Shown: in pieces, positions 1 through 6,806 of the stretch
Layout of the letters: the number at the start of each line of letters is the position of its first letter
How positions within the stretch are numbered: the stretch's first letter is position 1
DNA from: JBQTJJ01 sp052387235
GTDB lineage: Bacteria > Actinomycetota > Acidimicrobiia > Acidimicrobiales > GCA-2861595
Length of the DNA stretch: 10,299 nucleotides
Direction: 5' to 3'
NCBI GenBank assembly: GCA_052387235.1
Contig: JBQTJJ010000030.1
Span: forward strand, 1 to 10,299
The notes under the pieces: generated by a model
The model's database searches: none
The model's input: the letters and a program-made list of their open reading frames with translations, nothing else
What the model was told of the DNA's origin: nothing
Translations under genes and position numbers: made by a program

Positions 1-955
1 GGTCGGCGACTTCTTCGACCGGTACCTCGACGACGACGGGCGGGTCGTGCGCCGCGACCAGGGTGGCGACACGGTGAGCGAGGGCCAGGCCTACGGCATG
101 CTGCTGGCCGTCGCCGCCGGCGACAGGGAGCGGTTCGAGCGCATCTGGTCGTGGACCGGTGCGCACCTCCTGCGACCGGACGGCCTGCTGTCGTGGCACT
201 GGAGCGGCGGGCGGGTGGTCGACGCGAGCCCGGCGTCCGATGCCGACGTCGACGCGGCGCGCGCCCTCGTCCTCGCCGGGAGCCGCTTCGGTGCGCCGGA
301 CCTGACCGCCGCTGGTGCCCGGCTGGCCGCGGCCGTGCTGGAGCACGAGACCCTCCGGGCGGGGGACCACCTGGTGCTGGTGGCCGGGCCCTGGGCCGTG
401 GAGCGGCGCATCGCCAACCCCAGCTACTTCGCCCCGTGCGCCTTCGCCGACCTCCTGGAGGCCACCGGGGACGGCCGCTGGGCCGAGCTCCGCGACAGCT
501 CCTACCGCCTGGTGGAAGGCCTTCTCGGCGGCGGGCGCCTCCCGTCCGACTGGGCCAGCGTCGGCGAGGACGGCGCGCTCCGGCCCATCGGCCCGCCGGA
601 CGCCCCGGACCAGCCGCCGCGCTACGGCCTCGATGCGGTCCGCCTGCCCTTCCGGCTGTCCGAGCCGTGCGGGGGCGCCGGGGCGGGGCTGGCGGCCAGG
701 ATGTGGGCGCACCTCGACCGGTCCGACGGCAGGGGTGGCGCCATCGCCTACGACCTCGGCGGCCGGCGGATGGACGGCGCCGAGCACCCGGCCGCCCTGG
801 TGGGAGCGGCGGCGGCGGCCCGCGCCGCCGGCGACGAGGAGGCGTCGGACTCGCTGATCGAGCGGGCCGCCCAGCTCGACGGCCGGCACCCGACCTACTA
901 CGGGGGCGCCTGGCTGGCCCTCGGCACGGCCCGCCGGGCCCGAGAGGGGACGTGA
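1..955 (+). CDS. Glycoside hydrolase family 8 endo-beta-glucanase, 5'-truncated
   Basis: This is the C-terminal part of a GH8 (BcsZ/CMCase-type) enzyme that hydrolyses beta-1,4-glucan with inversion. The frame is open from base 2 (reading GDFFDRYLDDDGRVVRRD), so the gene starts upstream of the window; a GTG at 47 is internal. Visible family motifs, counted from that GTG, are VSEGQAYGM at 10-18, whose Glu12 is the expected general acid; ASDADVDAARALVLAG at 63-78, close to the GH8 signature but with Ala in place of the usual Ile/Met; NPSYF at 124-128; GLDAVRLPF at 194-202; and YYGGAW at 284-289. It ends with TGA at 953-955. The N-terminus is missing, so a signal peptide or lipobox cannot be judged. 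Its neighbour is a GH6 cellulase on the same strand, 213 bases on, and beyond that a cellulose-synthase-like gene. GH8 enzymes often sit in bacterial cellulose synthase loci, where they trim nascent glucan. The family call is firm; the exact substrate is inferred. Confidence 0.9.
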   Translation, partial: VGDFFDRYLDDDGRVVRRDQGGDTVSEGQAYGMLLAVAAGDRERFERIWSWTGAHLLRPDGLLSWHWSGGRVVDASPASDADVDAARALVLAGSRFGAPDLTAAGARLAAAVLEHETLRAGDHLVLVAGPWAVERRIANPSYFAPCAFADLLEATGDGRWAELRDSSYRLVEGLLGGGRLPSDWASVGEDGALRPIGPPDAPDQPPRYGLDAVRLPFRLSEPCGGAGAGLAARMWAHLDRSDGRGGAIAYDLGGRRMDGAEHPAALVGAAAAARAAGDEEASDSLIERAAQLDGRHPTYYGGAWLALGTARRAREGT

Positions 956-962
956 CGGTGCC

Positions 963-979
963 GGCGCTGCAGCTGCGCC
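963..979 (+). terminator. Short hairpin just after the GH8 stop codon
   Basis: GGCGC (963-967) pairs with GCGCC (975-979) around a 7-base loop, starting 7 bases past the GH8 stop. There is no T tract. It could help end the GH8 transcript or stabilise its 3' end. A five-base-pair stem in DNA this GC-rich is weak evidence. Confidence 0.2.
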
Positions 980-1034
980 CGCGGTGCGAATGGGCCGTTT
1001 GACCCTTCTGCTCGGGCCCCGCCCCTGTCACATT

Positions 1035-1071
1035 CCCCCCGCCCGGCGATACCAGGCGCGGGCGGTCGGGG
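1035..1071 (+). terminator. Strong GC hairpin between GH8 and GH6, possible intrinsic terminator without T tract
   Basis: The left arm 1035-1045 (CCCCCCGCCCG) pairs with 1059-1071. Seven pairs join 1039-1045 to 1059-1065, a two-base bulge (TC, 1066-1067) follows, and four more pairs join 1035-1038 to 1068-1071. The loop is 13 bases. It lies about 80 bases after the GH8 stop and about 100 before the GH6 start. High-GC actinobacteria often use hairpins lacking a U run, so this could separate the GH8 transcript from the GH6 gene. It could also be a regulatory structure, or chance in GC-rich DNA. Confidence 0.35.
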
Positions 1072-1133
1072 GGCCGGGATGGCGGGGGATCGGGCCGGGA
1101 GCGGTCGGCGGGGCGGAGAACTTCTGCCGGCGT

Positions 1134-1161
1134 TCAAGGGGGCGACGGGGCGTACCGATGT
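1134..1161 (+). promoter_or_regulatory. Candidate sigma-28/WhiG-type promoter directly before the GH6 start
   Basis: TCAA at 1134-1137 and ACCGATGT at 1154-1161 are separated by 16 bases. This resembles the sigma-28/SigD/WhiG pattern TAAA-N15/16-GCCGATA in both elements and in spacing. Transcription from such an element would begin roughly at the GH6 ATG (1169), giving a leaderless mRNA. That would explain why no Shine-Dalgarno is present at the right distance. The match is partial and rests on one site. Confidence 0.3.
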
Positions 1162-1172
1162 ATCCGGTATGC
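1150..1172 (+). promoter_or_regulatory. Inverted repeat covering the GH6 start codon
   Basis: GCGTACCG (1150-1157) pairs with CGGTATGC (1165-1172) around a 7-base loop, with one G-T pair. The ATG at 1169-1171 lies in the 3' arm. If transcribed, this would sequester the start codon. If the promoter candidate at 1134-1161 is right, it would instead be a DNA dyad at the transcription start and could bind a regulator. Confidence 0.3.
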
Positions 1173-2620
1173 GCCCGTTCGTGTTCCTTCGTCGCGCCGC
1201 CTGGGCCTCCGTGGCCGGCGTGGTCATCGCCGCCGCGTCGCTCACCACCAGCGCGTCGCCGGCCGCCGCCGACACCGCCGTCGAGGCCGAATCGATGAGC
1301 CTGCCGGCCGGCGCCGGTGCCGCCTACGAGGATGCAGCCGCCTCCGGCGGCCGCGGCCTTCTGCTGTGGTCCAACGGCACCGCCGGCGCCGACATCACGA
1401 CCGGAGCCATCACGCGGCTGACGGTACGGGCCAGTGGCGACGCCTGTTCCGGGGCGCCGTCCATCTCGGTCCACGTCGGGGCCAGCCTGATCCTGTCGGC
1501 CCAGGTGCGCTCCTCGACGTGGAAGGACTACACGGCGTCGGTCTCCGTGCCTGCGGGGACGCATCGCCTGGCCGTCACCTACGCCAACGACCACCGGACC
1601 GCCAAGTGCGACCGCAACCTCCGCCTCGACCGTGTGGTGGTGGCGGCGGGCCCGGTCGCCACGACCACCACGACGACGGCCCCGACCACGACGACGACCA
1701 CGACCACGACGACGGCCGCCCCGCCCCCGAGCTCGGGCGCGGCGCTGCCCGGCGCCTCGTTGTACGTCGACCCGTACTCCAACGCGGCCAAGGAGGCGGC
1801 GAAGCTGCGGACGTCGGACCCGGCGCGTGCCGCGCTGTTCGACAAGATCGCGGGCCAGTCCCAGGCCGACTGGGTGGGCGACTGGATCACCACCGCCACG
1901 CTGGCGTCCTACGTGGACGGGCGCGTGACGACGATCGCGGCGGCCGGCGCCGTGCCCGTCCTCGTGACCTACGCCATCCCCGTGCGGGACTGCGGGTCCT
2001 ACTCCGCGGGCGGGATCGGCACGCCGGACGGCTACCGGGCCTGGATCCGGGAGCTGGCCAAGGGGATCGCCGGCCGCCCGGCCGCGGTCGTGGTGGAGCC
2101 CGACGCCCTGGCCGCAATGACATGCCTGACCGCCGAGCAGCAGCAGACCAGGCTGGCGCTCCTGGCCGACGCGGTGACGACGCTCACCGCCGCCGGCGCC
2201 AGCGTGTACCTCGACGCCGGCCACTCGGCCTGGGTGCCCGCCGACACGATGGCCGGCCGGCTCCAGGCCGCCGGCGTGGCCGGCGCCCGGGGCTTCTCGC
2301 TCAACGTGTCGAACTTCATGCGAACGGCGGGCGAGATCACCTACGCCCAGGCCCTGTCCCAGAGGCTGGGCGGGAAGGCGTTCGTGATCGACACCAGCCG
2401 CAATGGCCTCGGCCCCTACAGCGGAGCGGAGGGCTGGTGCAACCCGCCCGACCGGGCGCTCGGCGAGCGCCCCACCACGTCGACCGGCGTCGCCGGCCTC
2501 GACGCCCTGCTGTGGGTGAAGCGCCCCGGCGAGTCCGACGGCACCTGCAGGGGCGGCCCGCCGGCCGGGACCTGGTGGCCCGACTACGCCGCCGGATTGG
2601 CCCAGCGCGCCTCCTGGTGA
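1169..2620 (+). CDS. Secreted glycoside hydrolase family 6 cellulase with N-terminal carbohydrate-binding module
   Basis: This 483-residue secreted enzyme is predicted to cleave beta-1,4-glucan with inversion. Residues 1-34 form a signal peptide (RR near the N-terminus, a hydrophobic core, then ASPAAA before DT). Residues 36-158 look like a calcium-dependent, CBM36/CBM60-like module: it opens VEAES and ends with YANDHRTAKCDRNLRLD. A Thr-rich linker spans 161-189 and the GH6 domain about 193-483. GH6 motifs are ADWVGDW 233-239, RDCGSYSAGG 273-282, VVEPDAL 308-314 with the expected catalytic acid Asp312, YLDAGHSAW 347-355, WCNPPDRALG 423-432 and WVKRPGESDG 449-458. I chose ATG 1169 because it gives a proper signal peptide; ATG 1079 would put 30 residues before it. 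No Shine-Dalgarno is well placed. The gene converges on, and overlaps by 37 bases, the cellulose-synthase-like gene. In Streptomyces a GH6 enzyme (CslZ) works beside the synthase CslA, so a role in processing the locus product is plausible; free cellulose degradation is the alternative. Confidence 0.93.
   Translation: MRPFVFLRRAAWASVAGVVIAAASLTTSASPAAADTAVEAESMSLPAGAGAAYEDAAASGGRGLLLWSNGTAGADITTGAITRLTVRASGDACSGAPSISVHVGASLILSAQVRSSTWKDYTASVSVPAGTHRLAVTYANDHRTAKCDRNLRLDRVVVAAGPVATTTTTTAPTTTTTTTTTTAAPPPSSGAALPGASLYVDPYSNAAKEAAKLRTSDPARAALFDKIAGQSQADWVGDWITTATLASYVDGRVTTIAAAGAVPVLVTYAIPVRDCGSYSAGGIGTPDGYRAWIRELAKGIAGRPAAVVVEPDALAAMTCLTAEQQQTRLALLADAVTTLTAAGASVYLDAGHSAWVPADTMAGRLQAAGVAGARGFSLNVSNFMRTAGEITYAQALSQRLGGKAFVIDTSRNGLGPYSGAEGWCNPPDRALGERPTTSTGVAGLDALLWVKRPGESDGTCRGGPPAGTWWPDYAAGLAQRASW
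1661..1714 (+). repeat. ACG/ACC codon repeat encoding the Thr-rich linker
   Basis: This is a low-complexity run of threonine codons, interrupted once by Ala-Pro (GCC CCG), encoding residues 165-182 of the GH6 protein. It is a flexible and probably glycosylated linker between the binding module and the catalytic domain. Such codon repeats can change length by slippage. Confidence 0.85.
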
Positions 2621-4134
2621 CGGGCGGCCCCGCTCGGTGCCGCCTCGGCCGGGGCGTCGGGCAGGAGGGCCGGGCGGACGCCGGCCCCCAGCACGCAGAG
2701 GTGGAGCGCGGCGAACGCCACGTTGTTGAGCATGGAGGGCGACGTCTCCCGGGCCAGGCCCCAGACGGCGGCCACGGCCAGGACGGCCATGGCCACCAGC
2801 GCCGGCATCACCGGGCGTAGCTGCACGCCCTGCGCGCCGCCCTTCGGGGTCACCACGAAGCGCCCGCGCCGGCGCAGGAGGCTGCGCACCGAGGCCCGCA
2901 CGTGGATGTGGAACGACGCGAACCCGAGGGAGAACGCCGAGAACGTGTAGGCGCCGGCCCCCGCCACCGCCACCGAGAGCAGGGCCACGCCGAAGTACGG
3001 GGCGAAGTGGAAGAGGAACTGGTCGGCCGACGTCCGGGCCAGGGGCTGGGCGCCGGTGAAGATGCGGACGACGGGCAGGGCCATGTAGACGAGCGACGTC
3101 CAGCCCGACAGGAAGTACGACGCCGACAGCAGGTACTGCGCCTTGACGCGCCACGGCAGCGCCGACCGGAGCACCCTCGGCGCGGCCGACAGGCAGCCGC
3201 GGGCCCAGCGGTCCTGCTGCGTCGCGTAGGAGGCCATGTCCTCGGGGCCGAGGCCGCGGGCCAGGACCTTCGGCACGTAGACGCTGCGCCAGCCCGCCTC
3301 GTGCAGCCCGACCGAGAGCTCGAAGTCCTCGGTGAGCGAGCCCTCGGGGAACCCTCCCACCTCGTCGAGGGCGGACCGCCGGAACACCACGTTGGTGCCG
3401 CAGCAGAACATGGCGCCGAGGGCGTCCTTCCCCCGGGCGATGACGCCGAAGAACAGGGCCTGCTGGGCCCATGCCGCGGCCGCGACGCCGCCGGCGCCGG
3501 CCGCGTTGGCGTAGTACTGCGGCGTCTGCACCAGAGCCACGCGAGAGTCGGCGAAGTGGCCGAGCGTTTCGGCCAGCAGTGCGGAGTCGGGCACGTGGTC
3601 GCAGTCGAGGACCACCACGAACGGCGCCGAGGTGCGGGCCAGGGCGGCGTTGAGGTTCCCCGCCTTCGCCCCCTCGGAGCCCTCACGCCGGTGGTAGTGG
3701 GCGCCGTGACGGGAGGCCATCTCGCGCAGCTCGCTGCGGCCCTTGTCGTCCAGGAGCGCCACTCGCAGGCGGGCCCCCGCCATGCGGGTGGCCGCGGCCA
3801 CGGTGGGCTCGACCACGTCGAGGCCCTCGTCGTACACGGGGATCAGCACGTCGACCGCCACCTCGCCGGGCGGGGCCGGAGGGGCCCGGCGCCGGCCCCG
3901 GTCGTGCCAGGCCGTCCACCAGAACCCCAGCGCCTGCACCAGGTTGAAGCCCTCGGCCACCACGAGGACGGCGTACAGCGCCGGGTTCCCGATGCGCTCG
4001 GGGCGGAGCAGCCAGCCCAGGTACACCACTGCCAGCGGGATGGCGACCAACGCCATGAGCCGGGCCCTGGTGTGGCCCCGTGCCGGCGCCGAGGGATCCC
4101 ACGACCCGGGCGAGAGGCGGGGGTCGCTACTCAC
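2584..4134 (-). CDS. Cellulose-synthase-like membrane glycosyltransferase (GT2)
   Basis: This 516-residue inner-membrane processive GT2 probably polymerises and extrudes a beta-glucan from a nucleotide sugar. Two membrane helices (about 26-43, 52-70) precede the GT-A domain (about 92-320), which carries VLIPVYDEG 96-104, LLDDKG 127-132, AKAGNLNAAL 156-165, DCD 177-179, ALVQTPQYY 200-208, FCCGTNVVFRR 243-253, TED 268-270 and QQDRW 306-310. These are the D,D,D,QxxRW residues of the BcsA/CslA group. About four or five more helices follow, with RFVVTPKG at 425-432. At 516 residues it is shorter than BcsA and has no C-terminal PilZ domain, so it should not respond to c-di-GMP that way. Start GTG 4134 shares GTGA with the stop of the upstream gene and has GGGAG five bases before it. 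It is the last gene of the operon. Cellulose is the likeliest product; another beta-glycan cannot be excluded. Confidence 0.92.
   Translation of the reverse strand: MSSDPRLSPGSWDPSAPARGHTRARLMALVAIPLAVVYLGWLLRPERIGNPALYAVLVVAEGFNLVQALGFWWTAWHDRGRRRAPPAPPGEVAVDVLIPVYDEGLDVVEPTVAAATRMAGARLRVALLDDKGRSELREMASRHGAHYHRREGSEGAKAGNLNAALARTSAPFVVVLDCDHVPDSALLAETLGHFADSRVALVQTPQYYANAAGAGGVAAAAWAQQALFFGVIARGKDALGAMFCCGTNVVFRRSALDEVGGFPEGSLTEDFELSVGLHEAGWRSVYVPKVLARGLGPEDMASYATQQDRWARGCLSAAPRVLRSALPWRVKAQYLLSASYFLSGWTSLVYMALPVVRIFTGAQPLARTSADQFLFHFAPYFGVALLSVAVAGAGAYTFSAFSLGFASFHIHVRASVRSLLRRRGRFVVTPKGGAQGVQLRPVMPALVAMAVLAVAAVWGLARETSPSMLNNVAFAALHLCVLGAGVRPALLPDAPAEAAPSGAARHQEARWANPAA
2622..2645 (+). terminator. 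Hairpin just past the GH6 stop, inside the opposing synthase gene
   Basis: GGCGGC (2623-2628) pairs with GCCGCC (2639-2644), plus a G-T pair at 2622/2645, around a 10-base loop. The overlapping alternative GCCCCG (2627-2632) with CGGGGC (2650-2655) is also possible. It begins two bases past the GH6 TGA. With no gap between the converging genes, any intrinsic stop for GH6 would have to be here, within the coding end of the opposite gene. There is no T tract. Confidence 0.25.
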
Positions 4135-6806
4135 CGCAGCTCCCAGACCCGGACGTTGGCCCGGTCGAACTGGCGCACGACGCGGCGGTCGCGCTGGAGG
4201 ACGGCCAGCTCCTGGCGCACCCGCGCCGTCGTCGCCGCCTGGTTGGCGGTGCGCAGCGTCGCCATCACGAACACGGCCCGGCCCTCCGGCGGCTCGGCCT
4301 CGGTGAGCGGCTCGGCCCGGAGCTGGCCGGAGTAGTACTCGATCACGGGCGCGAGGAACGACGGCGCGTAGAGCAGGGTGTCGCCGGCGCCGGCGCGGCG
4401 GTTCACCTCGGACAGCGCCCCCCGGAAGTCGTAGGTGCGGGGGTTGGCGCCGTTGAGCTGCTGGTCCACCAGGCCCAACGCCAGCAGCGAGACCACGGAC
4501 GCGGTGACCACCGGCAGGGCCCACCGCCGGCGCGACACCACGGTGAGGAGCCGGGCCAGGAGCAGCACGAGGAACGGTGCCGTGGCCGCGAAGTAGCGCA
4601 GCTCGAACAGGTCCGGCTTCGACCGGGCCGCGACGTAGAGGAGCGCGGGAGGCAGGGCGGCGGCCGCCATCACCACGGACGTGGCCGTGCTGCGACGCCG
4701 GCCCAGGGCCACGAGGGCGAGCAGCATGCCCAGGGGCCACAGGGCCACGATCTGGGCCATGGTCCGGTCGGCATGGAAGCCGGCCATGGCCCACACCCCG
4801 TTGGCCAGCACGGTGTAGAGCGAGACCCCGTCGGTGGCGGACGTGGCGGCCGCTCCTGCGTTCGACGGGGACAGCCCGACGCGCCGGTCTGCATACCCGG
4901 CCAGCTGGTCGCTCAGGAACGGCACGAGTGGGGCGACGGCGACGGCGACGGCGACGGCGGTCCCAGCCCACCCCGCGGCCAGGCGCCGGGCCCGCGCGCC
5001 CGCTCCCCGCCGGTGGGCGGCGATCACGCTGGCGGCGAAGGCGGCCTGCTGGACGGCGACCAGGAGGACGCTGAAGTAGTGGGTCCACAGCAGGGCCGCG
5101 CTGGCCGCGGCGTAGATTCCCCAGTAGGCGAGGCGGCCGCGCCGCACGGCCTGGACCTGGGCCCAAAGGGCCACCACGCCCAGCAGCATGAACAGCGAGT
5201 ACATGCGGGCCTCTTGCGAGTACCAGACCAGCAGCGGGGACACGACGCCGAGGGCGGCAGCCACCACGCCGGTGCGGCGGTCGTAGAGCGCCCGCCCGGC
5301 TGCGTACAGGGCGGGCACCACGGCGACGCCGAGCAGCATCGAGGGCAGCCGGACCGCGAGCTCGGAGGTGCCCGCGCCCCGGACGACCAGCCACAGGATG
5401 ACCGAGTGGAGCGGGGGGTGGACGTCGTCGGTGCGGAGCTGGTGGAGCATGCCCGGGAACGACCGGGTGGCGAGGTCGACGCTGATGGCCTCGTCGGCCC
5501 AGAGGCCCCGGTCGACCGCGAGCCGCAGCACCAGGGCGGCCAGGCACAGTCCGGCGACGACGAGTGCATCGGGACGGCGCAGCCAGGCGAGATGGTGGGG
5601 CCGGACCACCGCCAGCGCCACCGCCAGGAGGATGGTGGCCACGAGGGTGGCGTTGGCCGCGCCCGCCGCGCCGTCGGCCACCACGACGAGGGCGGCCTGC
5701 ACCGAGGCTGCGGCCCCCACCAGCCCGACGGCCAGCGCCGGCCGTCCCCCGGTGCAGCGCTGGGCCACGAGCACCCGGGCCAGACCGAGGGCGGCCATGG
5801 CCAGGACGTAGCGGGGAGCCAGATCGGCCACGGGGGCGTAGCGGTCCCCGAACACGGCCGCGAAGAGGCCGGCCGGGGCCACAGCGGCGAGGAGCGCGGC
5901 ACCGCCCCCGAGCACGGCCGTGGCCACAACGGCGGCCCGTACCGCGCCGGGCTCGCCCCGCCTGGCCCGGGGCAGCAGCACCAGGGGCACGGTGGCGGTG
6001 GCGAAGGCGGCCAGGCCGCCGAGCGTGGACAGCACGGCGAAGCGCGCCGCCTCGCCGGCGGGCATGAGCCGGTTGACCAGGACCAGGTCCAGGTTCTGGA
6101 CGAGCGCCAGCAGCACGAAGGCGGCGGCCGCGGCGCGGGCGTAGCGGGGGTCGTCGGTGGGCCCGACCGGACCCGACTTCGCCGGCGCCGGCCGCCGGAC
6201 CAGCACGAGCGCCGCCACCCACCCACCGGCCACGACGCCGGCCGCGCCCCCCGCTGCTCCGGCCGCCCACACCAGCGGCAGGCCGACGGCGACCCGGAGC
6301 GCCGGCTCGGCCAGCAGGCTCGTCGCCACCCCCCGGACGTCGCCGGCGGCATAGCGCCGGCCCCGCTCGCCGGCCAGCCTGGGCGCGACCAGCGCGGCCA
6401 GCCCGAGCAGCAGCACCGCGACGCGGCTGACGCCGAGCAGGCGGCTGGCCGGGCCGGCGCACACAGCCAGGCCCACGGCTGCGGTGAGGCCCAGCCGGCG
6501 CTCCACCGCGACCTGGCTCCGCCCCGGCGCCACCGCGCCGGCGGCCGACAGGGCCACGGCCGGGAGGTGCACGCCCAGGTAGAGGGCGAGGAAGGTCGCC
6601 AGCTGGGCGAAGCCGGCCGGGTCCAGCAACCGTGCCGCCAGCGCGGCGAACACCAGGTTGCCGGCGCCCGAGGCCAGCTGGCCGGCGGCGGCGGCGGCCT
6701 GCTCGCCCAGGAGCCGCGGGCCCGGCCGCGGCCGGCCCGGGTCAACGGGGCCGGCGCCGGGCTCGATGCCGGCGGCGGTCCCGGGCGCCTCGAGGGTGGC
6801 GGTCAC
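4131..6806 (-). CDS. Fusion protein: Wzx/PST-type flippase joined to a GT39/PMT-type glycosyltransferase
   Basis: This integral membrane protein of about 891 residues has two parts. Residues about 32-402 form a hydrophobic bundle of roughly 12 helices resembling polysaccharide/lipid-linked oligosaccharide flippases of the MOP superfamily (QLASGAGNLVFAALAARLL near 46-64; VQNLDLVLVNRLMPAGEAARFAVLSTL near 236-262). A short linker (RPHHLAWLRRPD, about 402-413) leads to a GT-C domain with LWADEAISVD 435-444 (the Asp-Glu at 438-439 typical of PMT/ArnT enzymes), DDVHPPLHSVILWL 460-473 and WYSQEARMYSLF 528-539. A soluble, probably extracytoplasmic tail begins near 783. GT39-type enzymes take sugar from a polyprenyl-phosphate donor on the outer face. 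I chose GTG 6806 because it forms GTGA with the upstream stop and lies ten bases after GAGG; GTG 6815 is the alternative and adds three residues. It also forms GTGA with the next gene. The frame is continuous, so the fusion is real in this sequence; the coupling of flipping and transfer is my inference. Confidence 0.85.
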   Translation of the reverse strand: MTATLEAPGTAAGIEPGAGPVDPGRPRPGPRLLGEQAAAAAGQLASGAGNLVFAALAARLLDPAGFAQLATFLALYLGVHLPAVALSAAGAVAPGRSQVAVERRLGLTAAVGLAVCAGPASRLLGVSRVAVLLLGLAALVAPRLAGERGRRYAAGDVRGVATSLLAEPALRVAVGLPLVWAAGAAGGAAGVVAGGWVAALVLVRRPAPAKSGPVGPTDDPRYARAAAAAFVLLALVQNLDLVLVNRLMPAGEAARFAVLSTLGGLAAFATATVPLVLLPRARRGEPGAVRAAVVATAVLGGGAALLAAVAPAGLFAAVFGDRYAPVADLAPRYVLAMAALGLARVLVAQRCTGGRPALAVGLVGAAASVQAALVVVADGAAGAANATLVATILLAVALAVVRPHHLAWLRRPDALVVAGLCLAALVLRLAVDRGLWADEAISVDLATRSFPGMLHQLRTDDVHPPLHSVILWLVVRGAGTSELAVRLPSMLLGVAVVPALYAAGRALYDRRTGVVAAALGVVSPLLVWYSQEARMYSLFMLLGVVALWAQVQAVRRGRLAYWGIYAAASAALLWTHYFSVLLVAVQQAAFAASVIAAHRRGAGARARRLAAGWAGTAVAVAVAVAPLVPFLSDQLAGYADRRVGLSPSNAGAAATSATDGVSLYTVLANGVWAMAGFHADRTMAQIVALWPLGMLLALVALGRRRSTATSVVMAAAALPPALLYVAARSKPDLFELRYFAATAPFLVLLLARLLTVVSRRRWALPVVTASVVSLLALGLVDQQLNGANPRTYDFRGALSEVNRRAGAGDTLLYAPSFLAPVIEYYSGQLRAEPLTEAEPPEGRAVFVMATLRTANQAATTARVRQELAVLQRDRRVVRQFDRANVRVWELR
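4932..4955 (-). repeat. Four tandem GGCGAC units within a transmembrane helix
   Basis: Four perfect hexamers on the + strand encode a Val-Ala alternation (about residues 617-626) in a membrane helix of the fusion protein. The array keeps frame, so gain or loss of a unit would lengthen or shorten the helix by two residues. Confidence 0.7.

Noticed and set aside
999..1004. TTGACC as a -35 box for GH6
   Set aside because: No reasonable -10 lies 16-19 bases downstream; the nearest A/T-containing hexamer (1029-1034) is 24 bases away.
1661..1714. Repeat array considered as CRISPR or non-coding satellite
   Set aside because: It is an in-frame run of Thr codons between two recognised domains, with no spacers.
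1028..3472. Long - strand open frame across the GH6 gene and the end of the synthase
   Set aside because: Composition is Arg/Gly/Pro/Ala-rich without motifs, and it crosses two well-supported genes in other frames.
4135..6462. Upstream extension of the synthase frame into the fusion gene
   Set aside because: The frame stays open, but the translated extension is Arg/Pro-rich and unlike any domain. GTG 4134, with a ribosome site and GTGA overlap, is the natural start.
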